Counted from the stretch's first letter, positions 1-9,111 are shown. The stretch is 64,000 nt of DNA from Streptomyces sp. NBC_01231 (GCA_035999765.1 CP108521.1:10478001-10542000); one strand, 5' to 3'. The notes: generated from the sequence alone by a model not told the origin. Translations and numbers: made by a program.

Positions 1-2
1 CG

Positions 3-989
3 CAGCGGCGGCCCACAGCCGCGCAGCTCGCCGTCCACACCGGCACCGACGCGGACGGCCCTTGGCTGCCCGCGGAGCTGCTGGCTGAACTCGGCCGGCT
101 CGCCGCCCGGATACTCACCGCGGAGACACCGCCGCAGGGCTCGCCGGTGCCGACGCGGTCCACGCGGCGGTGGCGGCCGGTCCTCGCGGGAGTGGTGGCG
201 CTGGCCGCGGTGGCCACGGGCACGGCGCTGGCACTGCGTGACGACGAGAAGGAACCCGCGGCGGGCAGCGCACCTTCGGCGACCGCGTCGCCGGGCACCG
301 AGACGGGCATCCCCGACGAGTTCATCGGTGCCTGGGAAGGCGTAGTCGAAGGCAATTCCGACATGCCGAAACGCGTACTGCGGCTGGAAATCTCGCCCGG
401 CAGTCCGGGCGAGAAGGCCGCCGCGTACATCGACACCGACGGCGACCTCCAGTGCACGGGTCGCAGCACGCTGGTCTCCGCCGATGCCGACACACTGGTC
501 GTCGGCAAGGGCCAGGTGACCGCAGGCGTGCCGCAGGGGCGCTGCACCCCGCTGCCGCAGCAGACCCTCAAGGTGCGGTCACGGGACGTACTGGTGTGGA
601 AGTCCGGCGACCTGACGGCCGACTTCTACCGGTCGGTCGGCGGACGAGACGCGGTGCCGGACCAGTACGTCGGCACCTGGGTGCCGGCCAACGAGACATA
701 TCGAGCGAAGGAGTTGGTCCGGATCGCGCAGGGCCCGGTCGGTGGCCGCCTGGTGCGGATGTCGGTCACGGCGGGCATGGATGACGGCACGGAGCAGTAC
801 TGCGACGGCACCTTCGTCATCGGCGCCGTGTCCCCGGTGCTGGCGCTCAGCCCGGCGACGTACACCGCGGAGTCGGGCAAGGGCTGCCGTCAGCCCGACT
901 CGGTCTTCTTCACTGCCGCCCGCGACGGCAATCTGCTGCTGTTCAGCATGGCCGCGGACGCGGAACCGGCAGAGTACGTGCGGAAGTAA
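3..989 (+). CDS. Membrane Ser/Thr protein kinase, C-terminal part (5' end outside window)
   Basis: The reading frame is open from base 3 and continues the gene that starts left of the window. The first residues (RRPTAAQLA, then WLPAELLAELGRLAARIL) look like the end of a bacterial Ser/Thr kinase domain. A basic stretch and one transmembrane helix (LAGVVALAAVATGTALAL, about bases 183-236) follow, then about 240 residues expected outside the cell. That outer part appears to be two copies of a roughly 100-residue unit, each with a G-x-W near its start and a pair of cysteines (FIGAWEG...CTG...GRC and YVGTWVP...YCDG...KGC). A start at GTG 147 would give a 280-residue protein and is the alternative if the upstream frame is not translated. 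The kinase assignment rests only on the short tail seen here. Confidence 0.7.
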   Translation, partial: QRRPTAAQLAVHTGTDADGPWLPAELLAELGRLAARILTAETPPQGSPVPTRSTRRWRPVLAGVVALAAVATGTALALRDDEKEPAAGSAPSATASPGTETGIPDEFIGAWEGVVEGNSDMPKRVLRLEISPGSPGEKAAAYIDTDGDLQCTGRSTLVSADADTLVVGKGQVTAGVPQGRCTPLPQQTLKVRSRDVLVWKSGDLTADFYRSVGGRDAVPDQYVGTWVPANETYRAKELVRIAQGPVGGRLVRMSVTAGMDDGTEQYCDGTFVIGAVSPVLALSPATYTAESGKGCRQPDSVFFTAARDGNLLLFSMAADAEPAEYVRK

Positions 990-1029
990 TGACCCCGCCC
1001 CAGACGGCAGTTGCACCGTTTTCCCTTTT

Positions 1030-3375
1030 CTATTCGGTCCGCAGGGCGGTGGCGGTGCGTACTCTGGCGGCCCAGCTCGCCGGCAGCAGCGCGCCCAGGA
1101 CGGCGATGAGCAGGCCGCCCAGGGCCAGCAGGATCAGCTCGGCCGCGTGGTAGACGGCGAGGACGGAGCCGGGGAGGTCGAGGCCGACGCTGTGGCCCAT
1201 GGCGGGGATGACCCAGTCGTGCAGAGTGACGCCGAGCGGAACGCCCAAGGCGCCGCCGACCAGTCCGGTCGCGAGGACGGAGGTGACGACCATCGTGATC
1301 ATCTGCCGGGGGGTCATGCCCAGGGCTTTGTGGACGCCGAGTTCCCGGACGCGTTCGCGGGTGTCGAGCACGACCGCGTTGAGCACACCCAGCGCTGCGA
1401 CGGCGACGAGCATCAACGTCAGAAGCGCGGACAGCGCGTTCAGGGTGACGACCATGTCGCTGCCGCCTTCGGCACCTCCCGGTCGTGCGGTGACCCCCAG
1501 CGGATTCAGGACCTCGTTCAGCGCGTCGACGTAAGTCGCCACGTCCGTACCGGACTTCACCGCGATGTGCTGTGTGGTGTCCGTCAGGTCCGGGTGCGCG
1601 GGTGCGAGCGTCGCAGCGTCGGTGAACACCTGCATGCCGTCGTTGCGGGGGTCGAGGACCTCGCCGACTATCCGGACCGTGACCGACTTGCCCAGACCGC
1701 CCAGCGTGACGGTGTCCCCGATGTGCGTACCGGTGGCGGTGAGGAAGGGGGTGGGTACCACGGCCTCTCGGGGCGTGGCGATCCAGCGGCCGGAGACCAT
1801 GGTGTAGCCGCCCCAGGAGGCGTCGCCGGTGAAGGCGACCACTGCGGTGGTGCCGGCCACGCCGGGGACGGTGGCCCGGGCTGTCGCGGTGCTGTAGCGG
1901 ATCCGGGTCGCGGGCTGGGCGTCGATCGCGGCGCCGATGGCGGCCGCATCGGGCGCGGGCTGCGTGGGGGCGATCGGACCGTCGGGGCCGAGTTCTGGCA
2001 GAGGTGCGGCGACAGTGACGTCGGCGGCGTCGTGGGCCTTGGCCTTCGTCACTTCGCCGAGCGATGCCCCCATGCCGACGGTGAAGGTGATGGCGGCGGC
2101 GCCGAACAGGACCGCCGCCCCCATGCTCAGGGCACGGGCGGGGCGGGCGAAGGGGCGGGTCAGTCCCAGGGCGAGCGGCCGGGACACGGGGAGCCTTCCG
2201 GCCAGGCGGGCCGCCCACCGTCCGCGTTCCGTCCGCGCGGCGCGCCCGACGGTGATCGCGTCGACCGTGCGCAGCCGTCCGGCCCGCCAGGCGCTCGCCC
2301 ACGCGGTCACCGCGACCAGGCCGAGTACGCCGGTGACCACGGCCGCGTCGACCCAGGGGGCGACGGCCAGGGAAGTGGTGCCGTAGACGTCCTCGGTCTC
2401 CGACATCACCGGCACGGCCAGAAGGTGGCCCGCGAGGACGCCGAGCGCCGTGCCGACCGTCGCCGGGATCAGCGCCTGGCCCACGTGGGCCCGCACGACC
2501 TGCGCCGGGGTGAAGCCGATGGCCTTGAGGACGCCGATCCGGCGCAGCCCCGCACCCACGGTGCCGGCGACCACGTTGCCCACGATGAGCACCGACATGA
2601 CCAGCCCCAGGACACCGAACGCCAGGAGGAACGGTACGTACAGAGCGGTGTCGCGCTCGGCGGACGCCCTGACGGTGAGCCAGGACTGCGTCCCCGTCAC
2701 CGCTTTGACTCCCGCTGTGACGGCCTCGCGGCCCGCCGAGACCTGGTCGGCGGTGTCGGCGGCGTTGAAGCGGTAGAGCATCTGGTAGCTGCCGCGGCGG
2801 CCGGGCGTGCTGAGCTCGGTGACCTGGGCCGGAGTCACCCATGCGTCGGCGCTCTGGGTGACCGAGCGGGCCGCGCCCACCACCTTCACGGTGGAGGCAC
2901 CGGGCCGGCCGGGGAAGGTGAGTTCAAGACCGAGGGTGGGGAACAGCGAGGCGTCTGCGTTGAGCACGATCTCGCCGGGTCGACTGGCCCAGCGTCCCGC
3001 GGTCAGAGTGAGGCCGTCGACCGCACCATCGGGATCGCCGCGGCCGACCACGGTCATCGGCCACGCATCCGGGCCGTGGTGGGTGCGGGGGGTGACCGAC
3101 ACTGCGCGGAACGGGCCTGCCGCGGCCGCCACCCCGTCGGCGTGCCCGGTCGCCTTCGCCCGCCCGGCGCCGACGCGGGCCGCGTCGAACTGGACGGACA
3201 GGTGCGCGCCGTGCTGCCGGGCGAAGGCGTCGTCGAACGGTGCACCGGAGACCGCCAGCAGCGAGCCTCCCAGGACGGACGCGGCGACCGCCATCATCGC
3301 GGTCAGGCCGATCACGAGCGTCTGCACCCGGCGTCGTCCCACGCCCGAGCGCACCACGCGGCCCAGCGCGCTCAT
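1030..3375 (-). CDS. FtsX-like ABC transporter permease
   Basis: A 781-residue integral membrane protein of the MacB/LolCE (FtsX) permease type. It has an N-terminal membrane helix, a large extracytoplasmic region, a three-helix FtsX core around residues 270-400 (LLAFGVLGLVMSVLIVGNVV...), a further helix and extracellular loop, and a second FtsX core at the C-terminus (LNALSALLTLMLVAVAALGV...). This is the usual two-core layout of actinobacterial exporters for peptides, antibiotics or lipids. Its ATG overlaps the stop codon of the upstream ATPase gene by four bases, so the two are translationally coupled. The substrate cannot be told from the sequence. Confidence 0.9.
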   Translation of the reverse strand: MSALGRVVRSGVGRRRVQTLVIGLTAMMAVAASVLGGSLLAVSGAPFDDAFARQHGAHLSVQFDAARVGAGRAKATGHADGVAAAAGPFRAVSVTPRTHHGPDAWPMTVVGRGDPDGAVDGLTLTAGRWASRPGEIVLNADASLFPTLGLELTFPGRPGASTVKVVGAARSVTQSADAWVTPAQVTELSTPGRRGSYQMLYRFNAADTADQVSAGREAVTAGVKAVTGTQSWLTVRASAERDTALYVPFLLAFGVLGLVMSVLIVGNVVAGTVGAGLRRIGVLKAIGFTPAQVVRAHVGQALIPATVGTALGVLAGHLLAVPVMSETEDVYGTTSLAVAPWVDAAVVTGVLGLVAVTAWASAWRAGRLRTVDAITVGRAARTERGRWAARLAGRLPVSRPLALGLTRPFARPARALSMGAAVLFGAAAITFTVGMGASLGEVTKAKAHDAADVTVAAPLPELGPDGPIAPTQPAPDAAAIGAAIDAQPATRIRYSTATARATVPGVAGTTAVVAFTGDASWGGYTMVSGRWIATPREAVVPTPFLTATGTHIGDTVTLGGLGKSVTVRIVGEVLDPRNDGMQVFTDAATLAPAHPDLTDTTQHIAVKSGTDVATYVDALNEVLNPLGVTARPGGAEGGSDMVVTLNALSALLTLMLVAVAALGVLNAVVLDTRERVRELGVHKALGMTPRQMITMVVTSVLATGLVGGALGVPLGVTLHDWVIPAMGHSVGLDLPGSVLAVYHAAELILLALGGLLIAVLGALLPASWAARVRTATALRTE

Positions 3376-4064
3376 CGAGCCACCCCCGCGCGGAGGTCCT
3401 CGGCGATCCGACCGTCGATGATCCGCACCGTGCGGTCGGTGCAGGAGCGTGCCAGCGCGAGGTCGTGAGTGACGACCACCAGCGTCTGGCCCTCGGCGTT
3501 GAGGTCCCTGAGGAGGCGGCTGACGTCCTGACCCGCGGTCGTGTCGAGCGCGCCGGTGGGTTCGTCGGCCAGGATCAGCGCGGGCCGGTTCATCAGTGCC
3601 CTGGCCACCGCGACGCGCTGGCGCTCACCACCGGACAGCCGCCCCGGGTAGGCGCGGGCGTGTCGGGCGATGCCGAGGATCTCGAGGAGTTCCGCCGCCC
3701 GGCGATGAGCTTCGCCTCGCGCTGTGCCCGCCAACTGCGCGGGAAGCGTGACGTTGTCCGCGACGGTCAGGTCGTCAAGCAGGTTGAAGAACTGGAAGAC
3801 CATGCCGATTCTGGATCGCCGGTAGCGGGCCGCCGCGGCCTCGCCCAGCTGATCGACCCGTACGCCGTCCACAGTGACGGTCCCCGTGTCCGGCCGGTCC
3901 AGGCCCGCGATCAGATTGAGCAGCGTGGACTTGCCGCTGCCGGACGGCCCGAGGATCGCGACGGCCTCACCGGGCCACACCGTCAGCGACGCGTCGTGCA
4001 GGGCGGGCGGCCCGTCGTCGTATCTGCGGCTCACGTCGCGCAGGTCGATCACCGGCTCGCTCAT
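3372..4064 (-). CDS. ABC transporter ATP-binding protein (MacB/LolD type)
   Basis: A 230-residue ATPase that powers the adjacent FtsX-like permease. It contains Walker A (GPSGSGKST), the signature LSGGERQRVAVARAL, Walker B (LILADEPTGALD) and the switch histidine (VVTHD). The ATG at 4064 was chosen because AAGGAG lies at a proper distance before it; a longer frame begins at 4088 without such a site. The gene precedes the permease gene with an ATGA overlap. A two-component system is transcribed divergently from about 200 bases away, an arrangement in which the regulator often controls the exporter. That link is inferred here. Confidence 0.93.
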   Translation of the reverse strand: MSEPVIDLRDVSRRYDDGPPALHDASLTVWPGEAVAILGPSGSGKSTLLNLIAGLDRPDTGTVTVDGVRVDQLGEAAAARYRRSRIGMVFQFFNLLDDLTVADNVTLPAQLAGTARGEAHRRAAELLEILGIARHARAYPGRLSGGERQRVAVARALMNRPALILADEPTGALDTTAGQDVSRLLRDLNAEGQTLVVVTHDLALARSCTDRTVRIIDGRIAEDLRAGVAR

Positions 4065-4271
4065 ACAGGACTCCTTGAGTCGACACATCTGGCGACCTGG
4101 ACGCTAGGCGGGCTCCCGCCCCGGCCGCGTCCTTCGCCCGAGCCGTTTCCGGTCCTCCGACGGGACGAGGGCCTGCCGGCCTCATCCCTGAGAAGTAGGC
4201 GGCTGATGTAGACGGCAGGCCAGGAGTGATCGTCAAGACGGATCCCAAGTGGACGGCACGGCGGTGAGAAT

Positions 4272-5573
4272 GTGTCAGTGACGAACGAGACGACAGCGGG
4301 GTACCGACTGCGAGCGGCAGCCCGCCGTGCGCTGCGCCCGACCGGGTCGGCACCGCGCCTCACCCGGCGCGGCCGACAGTTCGACCTGTTGGTGGCGATG
4401 GCCTTCGCCGTCACCACCGTGTACTACGCCATCGACGTCGCGGACCATCAGATTCGCGAGGTGCTCCCCGGTGTGCAGAAAGCGGTCCAACCGTCGGGAA
4501 CGGACGCCGCGATCGCCCTGAGCGCCCTCGCCCTCGTCACCTCCGGTGCCCTGATACAGCGCCGCCGCTACCCGCTCGCCGTGCTCTGCGTGGTGACCTG
4601 CCTGGCGATGCTCACCCCTCAGGACGTCGCACGGCTGACCTTCTACCCCCTCGTCGTCGCCGTCTACAGCGCCGCGGCCTACAGCCCCTACAGAATTCCC
4701 ACCCTGGCGGCCGTACCCACGGCGGTCCTCCTGGTCTACACGTCGGGCACCTCGACCACCCATGTCTACCCGTACCAGCCGGGCATCGTCCCGAACGAGT
4801 ACGTGGTCCTGTGGATCCTCGGGCCCCTCGCGATGGCCGCCAACGGCCTGCGCACCTGGCGGGTACGCACCGACGAGGGCCGCGCTCGGCTGACCGCCGT
4901 AGAACGAGAGCAGGCCGAGGCGCTGCGCCGAGCCGTCGACGAGGAGCGCGCCAGAATCGCCCGCGAACTGCACGACGTCGTCACCCACAACGTCAGCGTC
5001 ATGGTCATCCAGGCCGGCGCCGCCCGCAGGGTCATGAGAGCCGTCCCCGACGAAGCCGACGAGGCACTGCTCGCCGTGGAGGCGAGCGGCCGGGCGGCCA
5101 TGACCGAGCTGCGTCACGTGATGGGTCTGCTCACCATGGGCAGCGGCAATGAGGAGGCGACCCGCGCCGAGAACCTGACCCCACAGCCGGGTCTGGAGCA
5201 GCTGGAAACACTCATCGGGCGGGTCCGGGACACCGGCGTCCCGGTGGCCCTGGAGATCACCGGAGCAGCCCGCCCCATGCCGCCGGGCATCGAACTGACC
5301 GCCTACCGCGTTGTCCAGGAGGCGCTGACCAACACCGTAAAACACGCGTCCGGGGCCAGCGCCACGGTCTCCGTCGAGTACGCCCCCGACCGGCTCCGGG
5401 TGGAAGTCTCCGACACCGGCGGCCGTCCTGGCCCTGGTGTGGCAACCGGGAACGGCCGCGGACTGCTCGGCCTGCGCGAGCGCCTCTCCGTCTACGACGG
5501 AACCCTGCGGACCGGCCGACGCCTCACCGGTGGCTACCGTGTCGAGGCACTCATCCCCCTGGAGGCACCGTGA
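4272..5573 (+). CDS. NarL-family sensor histidine kinase
   Basis: A 433-residue membrane sensor kinase with about six transmembrane helices in residues 35-190. A HisKA_3 dimerisation segment follows, with the phospho-accepting histidine in ARELHDVVTHN, then an HATPase_c domain (N box VVQEALTNTVKHA, G box NGRGLLGLRERL). There is no large extracellular sensor domain, so it probably senses a membrane-associated signal, as DesK-type kinases do. GTG at 4272 is the likely start, with GTG 4278 possible. Its stop overlaps the start of the response regulator gene, so the pair is coupled. It diverges from the ABC exporter operon. Confidence 0.92.
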   Translation: MSVTNETTAGYRLRAAARRALRPTGSAPRLTRRGRQFDLLVAMAFAVTTVYYAIDVADHQIREVLPGVQKAVQPSGTDAAIALSALALVTSGALIQRRRYPLAVLCVVTCLAMLTPQDVARLTFYPLVVAVYSAAAYSPYRIPTLAAVPTAVLLVYTSGTSTTHVYPYQPGIVPNEYVVLWILGPLAMAANGLRTWRVRTDEGRARLTAVEREQAEALRRAVDEERARIARELHDVVTHNVSVMVIQAGAARRVMRAVPDEADEALLAVEASGRAAMTELRHVMGLLTMGSGNEEATRAENLTPQPGLEQLETLIGRVRDTGVPVALEITGAARPMPPGIELTAYRVVQEALTNTVKHASGASATVSVEYAPDRLRVEVSDTGGRPGPGVATGNGRGLLGLRERLSVYDGTLRTGRRLTGGYRVEALIPLEAP

Positions 5574-6367
5574 CCGAGCCGCCGCCGCGCGTGGTGCTCG
5601 CCGACGACCAGACCCTTGTCCGCACCGGATTCCGGATGATCCTGCGCTCCGACGGCATCGAGGTGGTCGCCGAGGCCACCAACGGCTCCGAGGCCGTCGA
5701 CGCGGTCCGCCGTACCCGGCCCGACGTGGTCCTGATGGACGTGCGGATGCCGGAGATGGACGGCTTGGAAGCCACCCGCCGCATCCTCACCGGCACTGCG
5801 GGCGAGCCCCGAGTGATCATCTTGACCACCTTCGATCTCGACCAGTATGTCTACGCGGCGCTGTCCGCCGGGGCCAGCGGTTTCCTCCTCAAGGACGTCA
5901 CCCCCGAGCAACTGATCTCCGCGGTCCGCACGGTCCGCTCCGGTGACGCGCTGCTCGCACCAGCTGTCACTCGGCGCCTGGTGGAGCGTTTTGCCGGAGG
6001 CGAACGTCAGCGCAGTGCCGGAGGCGAACGTCAGCGCAGTGCCGGAGGGGAACATCAGCCCGGAGCCGGAGGCGGACATCGAAACAGCACGCAGCATGAC
6101 GGTCACACCACTGCAATCCACCGCAACCTCGCCTCGCTGACCCCGCGCGAACGCGAAGTCCTGGGTCTGGTGGCCCGCGGGCTGAGCAACGTCGAAGTCG
6201 CCGACCGCCTGCACCTGGCCGAGACGACCGTCAAGACCCACGTCTCCCGCGTCCTCGCCAAGCTCCAACTGCGTGACCGCGTCCAGGCCGTCATCGCCGC
6301 CTACGAGACGGGGCTGGTCAGCGTGGGCAGGCAGGAGTCCGCAGGGCCGTCCGCCGAATACCCGTGA
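5570..6367 (+). CDS. LuxR/NarL-family response regulator
   Basis: A 265-residue partner of the upstream kinase. The receiver domain covers about residues 5-125, with the phospho-acceptor Asp in VVLMDVRMPEMDG and conserved Thr/Lys residues (LTTFD, LLKDV). A C-terminal LuxR helix-turn-helix follows (LTPREREVLGLVARGLSN...ETTVKTHV). The linker between them is unusually long and holds a GGERQRSA repeat encoded by four 24-base units. GTG 5570 overlaps the kinase stop (GTGA). The likely target is the divergent ABC exporter, which is an inference from position. Confidence 0.93.
   Translation: MTEPPPRVVLADDQTLVRTGFRMILRSDGIEVVAEATNGSEAVDAVRRTRPDVVLMDVRMPEMDGLEATRRILTGTAGEPRVIILTTFDLDQYVYAALSAGASGFLLKDVTPEQLISAVRTVRSGDALLAPAVTRRLVERFAGGERQRSAGGERQRSAGGEHQPGAGGGHRNSTQHDGHTTAIHRNLASLTPREREVLGLVARGLSNVEVADRLHLAETTVKTHVSRVLAKLQLRDRVQAVIAAYETGLVSVGRQESAGPSAEYP
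5993..6088 (+). repeat. 24-bp tandem repeat in the response-regulator linker
   Basis: Four consecutive 24-base units start at 5993, 6017, 6041 and 6065. The first two are identical and the last two diverged. They are in frame and encode an Ala-Gly-Gly-Glu-Arg-Gln-Arg-Ser-like unit between the receiver and DNA-binding domains. The identical pair points to recent slippage expansion. Confidence 0.9.
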
Positions 6368-6422
6368 ACCGCCCGGTGCATCCACGTTGGATGTTGCTTC
6401 GGTCGTGAGCCCAGTGACGGCT

Positions 6423-7694
6423 TCAGCGGTCTGCGGAGCGGTCGGGGGGCGCCGGGATCGACGGATTGCTGGTGTCGCGGCCGTCGGGTGTGGTGGGGCG
6501 TGGGATCCGCAGTGCGGCGACCGCCGCGATGGCGACGCAGAGGGCGGCGAGGTCCGCGGTGATGCTGATGCCCGCCTGCTGTCCGAGGACGGCGCCGCCG
6601 AGCATGCCCGCCAGAGTGGCTGCTGCCTGGAGCATGCCGTAGGCGGAACTGGCGCGGCCGAGAAGGGCGTCGGGGGTGCAGTGGGCGAGGTAGGTGTCGA
6701 CGGTGACCAAGAAGCACACGCCGGGCGGTCCGATGAGGACGAACAGTACGAGGGCCCAGGCGAGATCGCGGATATTGAAGGTGACAGCGAAGACCACGCT
6801 CAGGCCGGCCAGACTGCTGATCATGACCGTGCGGTCGGAGAGGTGTGCGGCGGCGGCCCGACTGAGCGGGGCTCCGGCCAGGTAGCCGGCGCCGAGGGCG
6901 GCGAACAGGAGGCCCAGTGTGCCGGCTCCGGCGTGCAGAAGGGTGCCGGTGTAGGGCACGAGCAGGGCGGTCAGGGCCGCGTTGCCGAGGAAGAAGACCG
7001 AGGCTGCGGCGAGCACGGCAGGGAGCCCCGGGGCCCTGCGGAGGTGCATGGCGCCGTCTCGCAGGTCGCTCGCGAACCGTCGCAGCCGGGTGGTGTCTTT
7101 GCGGTGTGGTCGCGAGGCCGGTTCGGGGCGGTGGCGGATGGCGGTGATCAGGAGGGCGGAGACGAGGTAGCTGGTGGCGTCGAGAGCCACCACCGGGGCG
7201 AAGCCGACCAGTGCGTAAAGGGCGCCGCCGAGTGGACCGCCGACCAGCCGTACGGTGCCGGCGACCAAGGCGAAGAGGGAGTTCGCCGCAGCCAGTTGGG
7301 GACCACGCCCGACAAGTGCCGGAACGAGGGCACGCCGGGCAGGGCCGAAGAACTGGCCAAGACTTGCCTCTCCGATCAGGGCGACGTAGATGAGCCAGAC
7401 CTGGTCCGGATGGTGGACGAGGAGCATGAGCGCGACCACCGCTGCGCGTGACAGGTCGACGGTGAGCATCGTGCGGCGGCGGTCCCAGCGGTCGGCGAAC
7501 ACACCGGCCACTGGGCCGAGGAGGAGCGCGGGCACGGTCTCGGCTGCCAGTGACAGCCCGGTGGCCAGCGTCGATCCAGTCAGGCGGAGCACGAAATAGG
7601 GTGCGGCGACCAGCAGTAGCCAGTCTCCGAGGCTGGACAGGAGTTCGGCCGTCGCCACCAGACGGTAGTTGCGTACCCGCAGGATTTCGAACAC
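6423..7694 (-). CDS. MFS transporter (MFS_3, enterobactin-exporter-like)
   Basis: A membrane exporter of about 423 residues with twelve predicted helices, belonging to the MFS_3 group (EntS-like and macrolide-efflux-like). The N-terminal signature RVRNYRLVATAELLSSLGDW and the loop FADRWDRRR between helices 2 and 3 are typical. GTG 7694 is preferred because GAGAGGG precedes it and the family normally begins just before this Phe; ATG 7724 in the same frame lacks a clear ribosome site. A perfect CIRCE operator lies about 80 bases upstream, so HrcA-controlled heat-shock expression is likely. The exported compound is unknown. Confidence 0.88.
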   Translation of the reverse strand: MFEILRVRNYRLVATAELLSSLGDWLLLVAAPYFVLRLTGSTLATGLSLAAETVPALLLGPVAGVFADRWDRRRTMLTVDLSRAAVVALMLLVHHPDQVWLIYVALIGEASLGQFFGPARRALVPALVGRGPQLAAANSLFALVAGTVRLVGGPLGGALYALVGFAPVVALDATSYLVSALLITAIRHRPEPASRPHRKDTTRLRRFASDLRDGAMHLRRAPGLPAVLAAASVFFLGNAALTALLVPYTGTLLHAGAGTLGLLFAALGAGYLAGAPLSRAAAAHLSDRTVMISSLAGLSVVFAVTFNIRDLAWALVLFVLIGPPGVCFLVTVDTYLAHCTPDALLGRASSAYGMLQAAATLAGMLGGAVLGQQAGISITADLAALCVAIAAVAALRIPRPTTPDGRDTSNPSIPAPPDRSADR

Positions 7695-7724
7695 GGCAGC
7701 CCTCTCATCCCTGTGCTCCGGCAT

Positions 7725-8157
7725 CGGTCACGGCTGCGAAGGAATGAGTTCGACAGCTGCTTCTGTTGGCACTTCGGTTAGCACTCTCCATACGAGAGTG
7801 CTAATAGGTGGGTAGCAGCACTGAGTCCTGTGACGCAAGGGCTCGCCAGGCCCGCAGTGCTTCCGGAGCGCTTCCGTGCGCTCGCGGGCCGGCAGGACGC
7901 CGCCTCGAACCGGCTCGCCCTCGCCCCGGATCTCATCGAAAACCGCCGCCACCGATCAGATGCGGCCACCATGGCCGCATCACGTCTCCGGTTTCCGGCA
8001 CCTGAATGGGCGCCATGCGGGCGCTGAGGGGCTGTTGTTGTGGAGCGGATCGACCCAAGGGCGCCAGCCAGGACAGGAACATCGCGCAGGAGCCGCACGA
8101 CGCCCGGTGAGTGCCTGTACTCAGGACCCGGTCCTGCCCTTGAGGGAATCTTGTGCC
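7725..8157. other. Intergenic region containing CIRCE
   Basis: About 430 bases between two divergent genes. Apart from the CIRCE element at 7778-7804 I see no credible coding sequence. Short frames on both strands lack ribosome sites and family resemblance. It may hold the promoters of both flanking genes. Confidence 0.5.
7778..7804. promoter_or_regulatory. CIRCE element (HrcA operator)
   Basis: The sequence reads TTAGCACTC, nine spacer bases, GAGTGCTAA. Both nine-base arms are a perfect inverted repeat and match the canonical CIRCE operator bound by the heat-shock repressor HrcA, normally found before groES/groEL and the hrcA operon. Here the nearest gene is the leftward MFS exporter (start 7694 or 7724). 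To the right no gene begins until 8158, and no chaperone gene is present. Confidence 0.93.
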
Positions 8158-8625
8158 ATGACCAACGCCGCCCCTCCAAAAACCTCCGGCCTGCCGAAGT
8201 TCCGCGGGGACAATGTGCCGCGCCCGCGAACCGGACGCCGGTGGCTGCCTCTTGCCGGGGACATCATCCTGGCCGCCGGGATGCTCGTCCTCGACTGCAT
8301 CGGGGTCGTCGCGGTCTTCCTGCTCGGCATCGACTACAGCGGCTGGAAGCCGTTCGATCCCGGATCGGACAACTCCGGCATGTCCCTCACCCCGAACTGG
8401 CTGTACGTGGGCATCGCCGACGGTGTCATACTGCTGACCGCAGCGCTGCTGTACCAACTCCGCGCCGTCGCCAGTGCCTGCCTGCAGGTACTCGCCGGCA
8501 TTGCCGTGCTGGTCATCGGCTTGGCCGGCGCGCAGATCGACGAACACCGCGGCGCCCGGGCCCACGCGTCCGTGTCCGGCCACCTGGCACCGCTGACCAT
8601 CCCGGCCGGGGCCAATACCCAATGA
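8158..8625 (+). CDS. Small three-helix membrane protein, unknown function
   Basis: A 155-residue protein. A charged N-terminus (PRPRTGRRW) is followed by three probable transmembrane helices, near residues 28-57 (LAGDIILAAGMLVLDCIGVV), 80-102 and 105-128. The tail is hydrophilic. The ATG at 8158 has GAGGGAA a suitable distance upstream, and longer in-frame extensions look non-coding. I do not recognise the family beyond a general likeness to small Streptomyces membrane proteins. It stands alone, with no operon partner. Confidence 0.65.
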   Translation: MTNAAPPKTSGLPKFRGDNVPRPRTGRRWLPLAGDIILAAGMLVLDCIGVVAVFLLGIDYSGWKPFDPGSDNSGMSLTPNWLYVGIADGVILLTAALLYQLRAVASACLQVLAGIAVLVIGLAGAQIDEHRGARAHASVSGHLAPLTIPAGANTQ

Positions 8626-9111
8626 AGATCCACCAACGTGAAGTTCCTTGTCATGGGGCTGGTGTGAGCTGTGGGTCGAGTCCTCGCCATCTACCGCGGC
8701 GAAGCCGTGGGGTTTGCCGCCCCTCGCTCTACGGCGGCCTCGACAAATGGTGCCGCACCGGCGCCTGACTCCCGGACCAACTCTCCGGTCTGGGCCACTT
8801 GTTGGGAGCTCACTTGGTCGGACGGTCCACATGCCTAGGTCCGCGGTAAGGGGCACCAGCCCCATACCGCACTGTTCGGTGAGGACGTTGCGGATGGTGA
8901 ACGGCGGCGGGGCGGCGCCGGTGGGCGAGGAGGGGCGCGGACGGCCCCGTCATGGACTTCCGAAGCAGTCGCGAAAAGATACATAAACTAAATATCTCTA
9001 ATTCAACGGGTGTGTCAGCGATAAACGCCTAAAGAGGATGCGTGCTATATCTGTGACCAGTCGGGCACGATCCGTAAGGATGGTCGTGCCTGTGAAGGAA
9101 TCGGAGACGTG
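8626..9111. other. Intergenic region upstream of the small secreted protein
   Basis: About 485 bases with no convincing gene. The stretch 8975-9055 is strikingly AT-rich for this genome (ACATAAACTAAATATCTC, TGCTATATC) and probably contains the promoter of the following gene. An imperfect hairpin (GGCACGA ... TCGTGCC, 9064-9090) sits just before the ribosome site. Confidence 0.4.

Noticed and set aside
742..3468. Very long plus-strand frame opposite the ABC permease
   Set aside because: It is antisense to a clear FtsX permease, has low-complexity Gly/Asp/Arg composition and no family motif: a shadow of GC-rich codon bias.
7778..7804. Inverted repeat as a transcription terminator
   Set aside because: It lies upstream, not downstream, of the flanking genes and matches the CIRCE operator base for base in both arms.
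8648..8986. 112-codon plus-strand frame
   Set aside because: No ribosome site, no family likeness and atypical composition.
8975..9111. Cyclic-di-AMP or other riboswitch before the small secreted protein
   Set aside because: The leader is short and shows only one imperfect hairpin, without the multi-helix layout or conserved core such riboswitches require.
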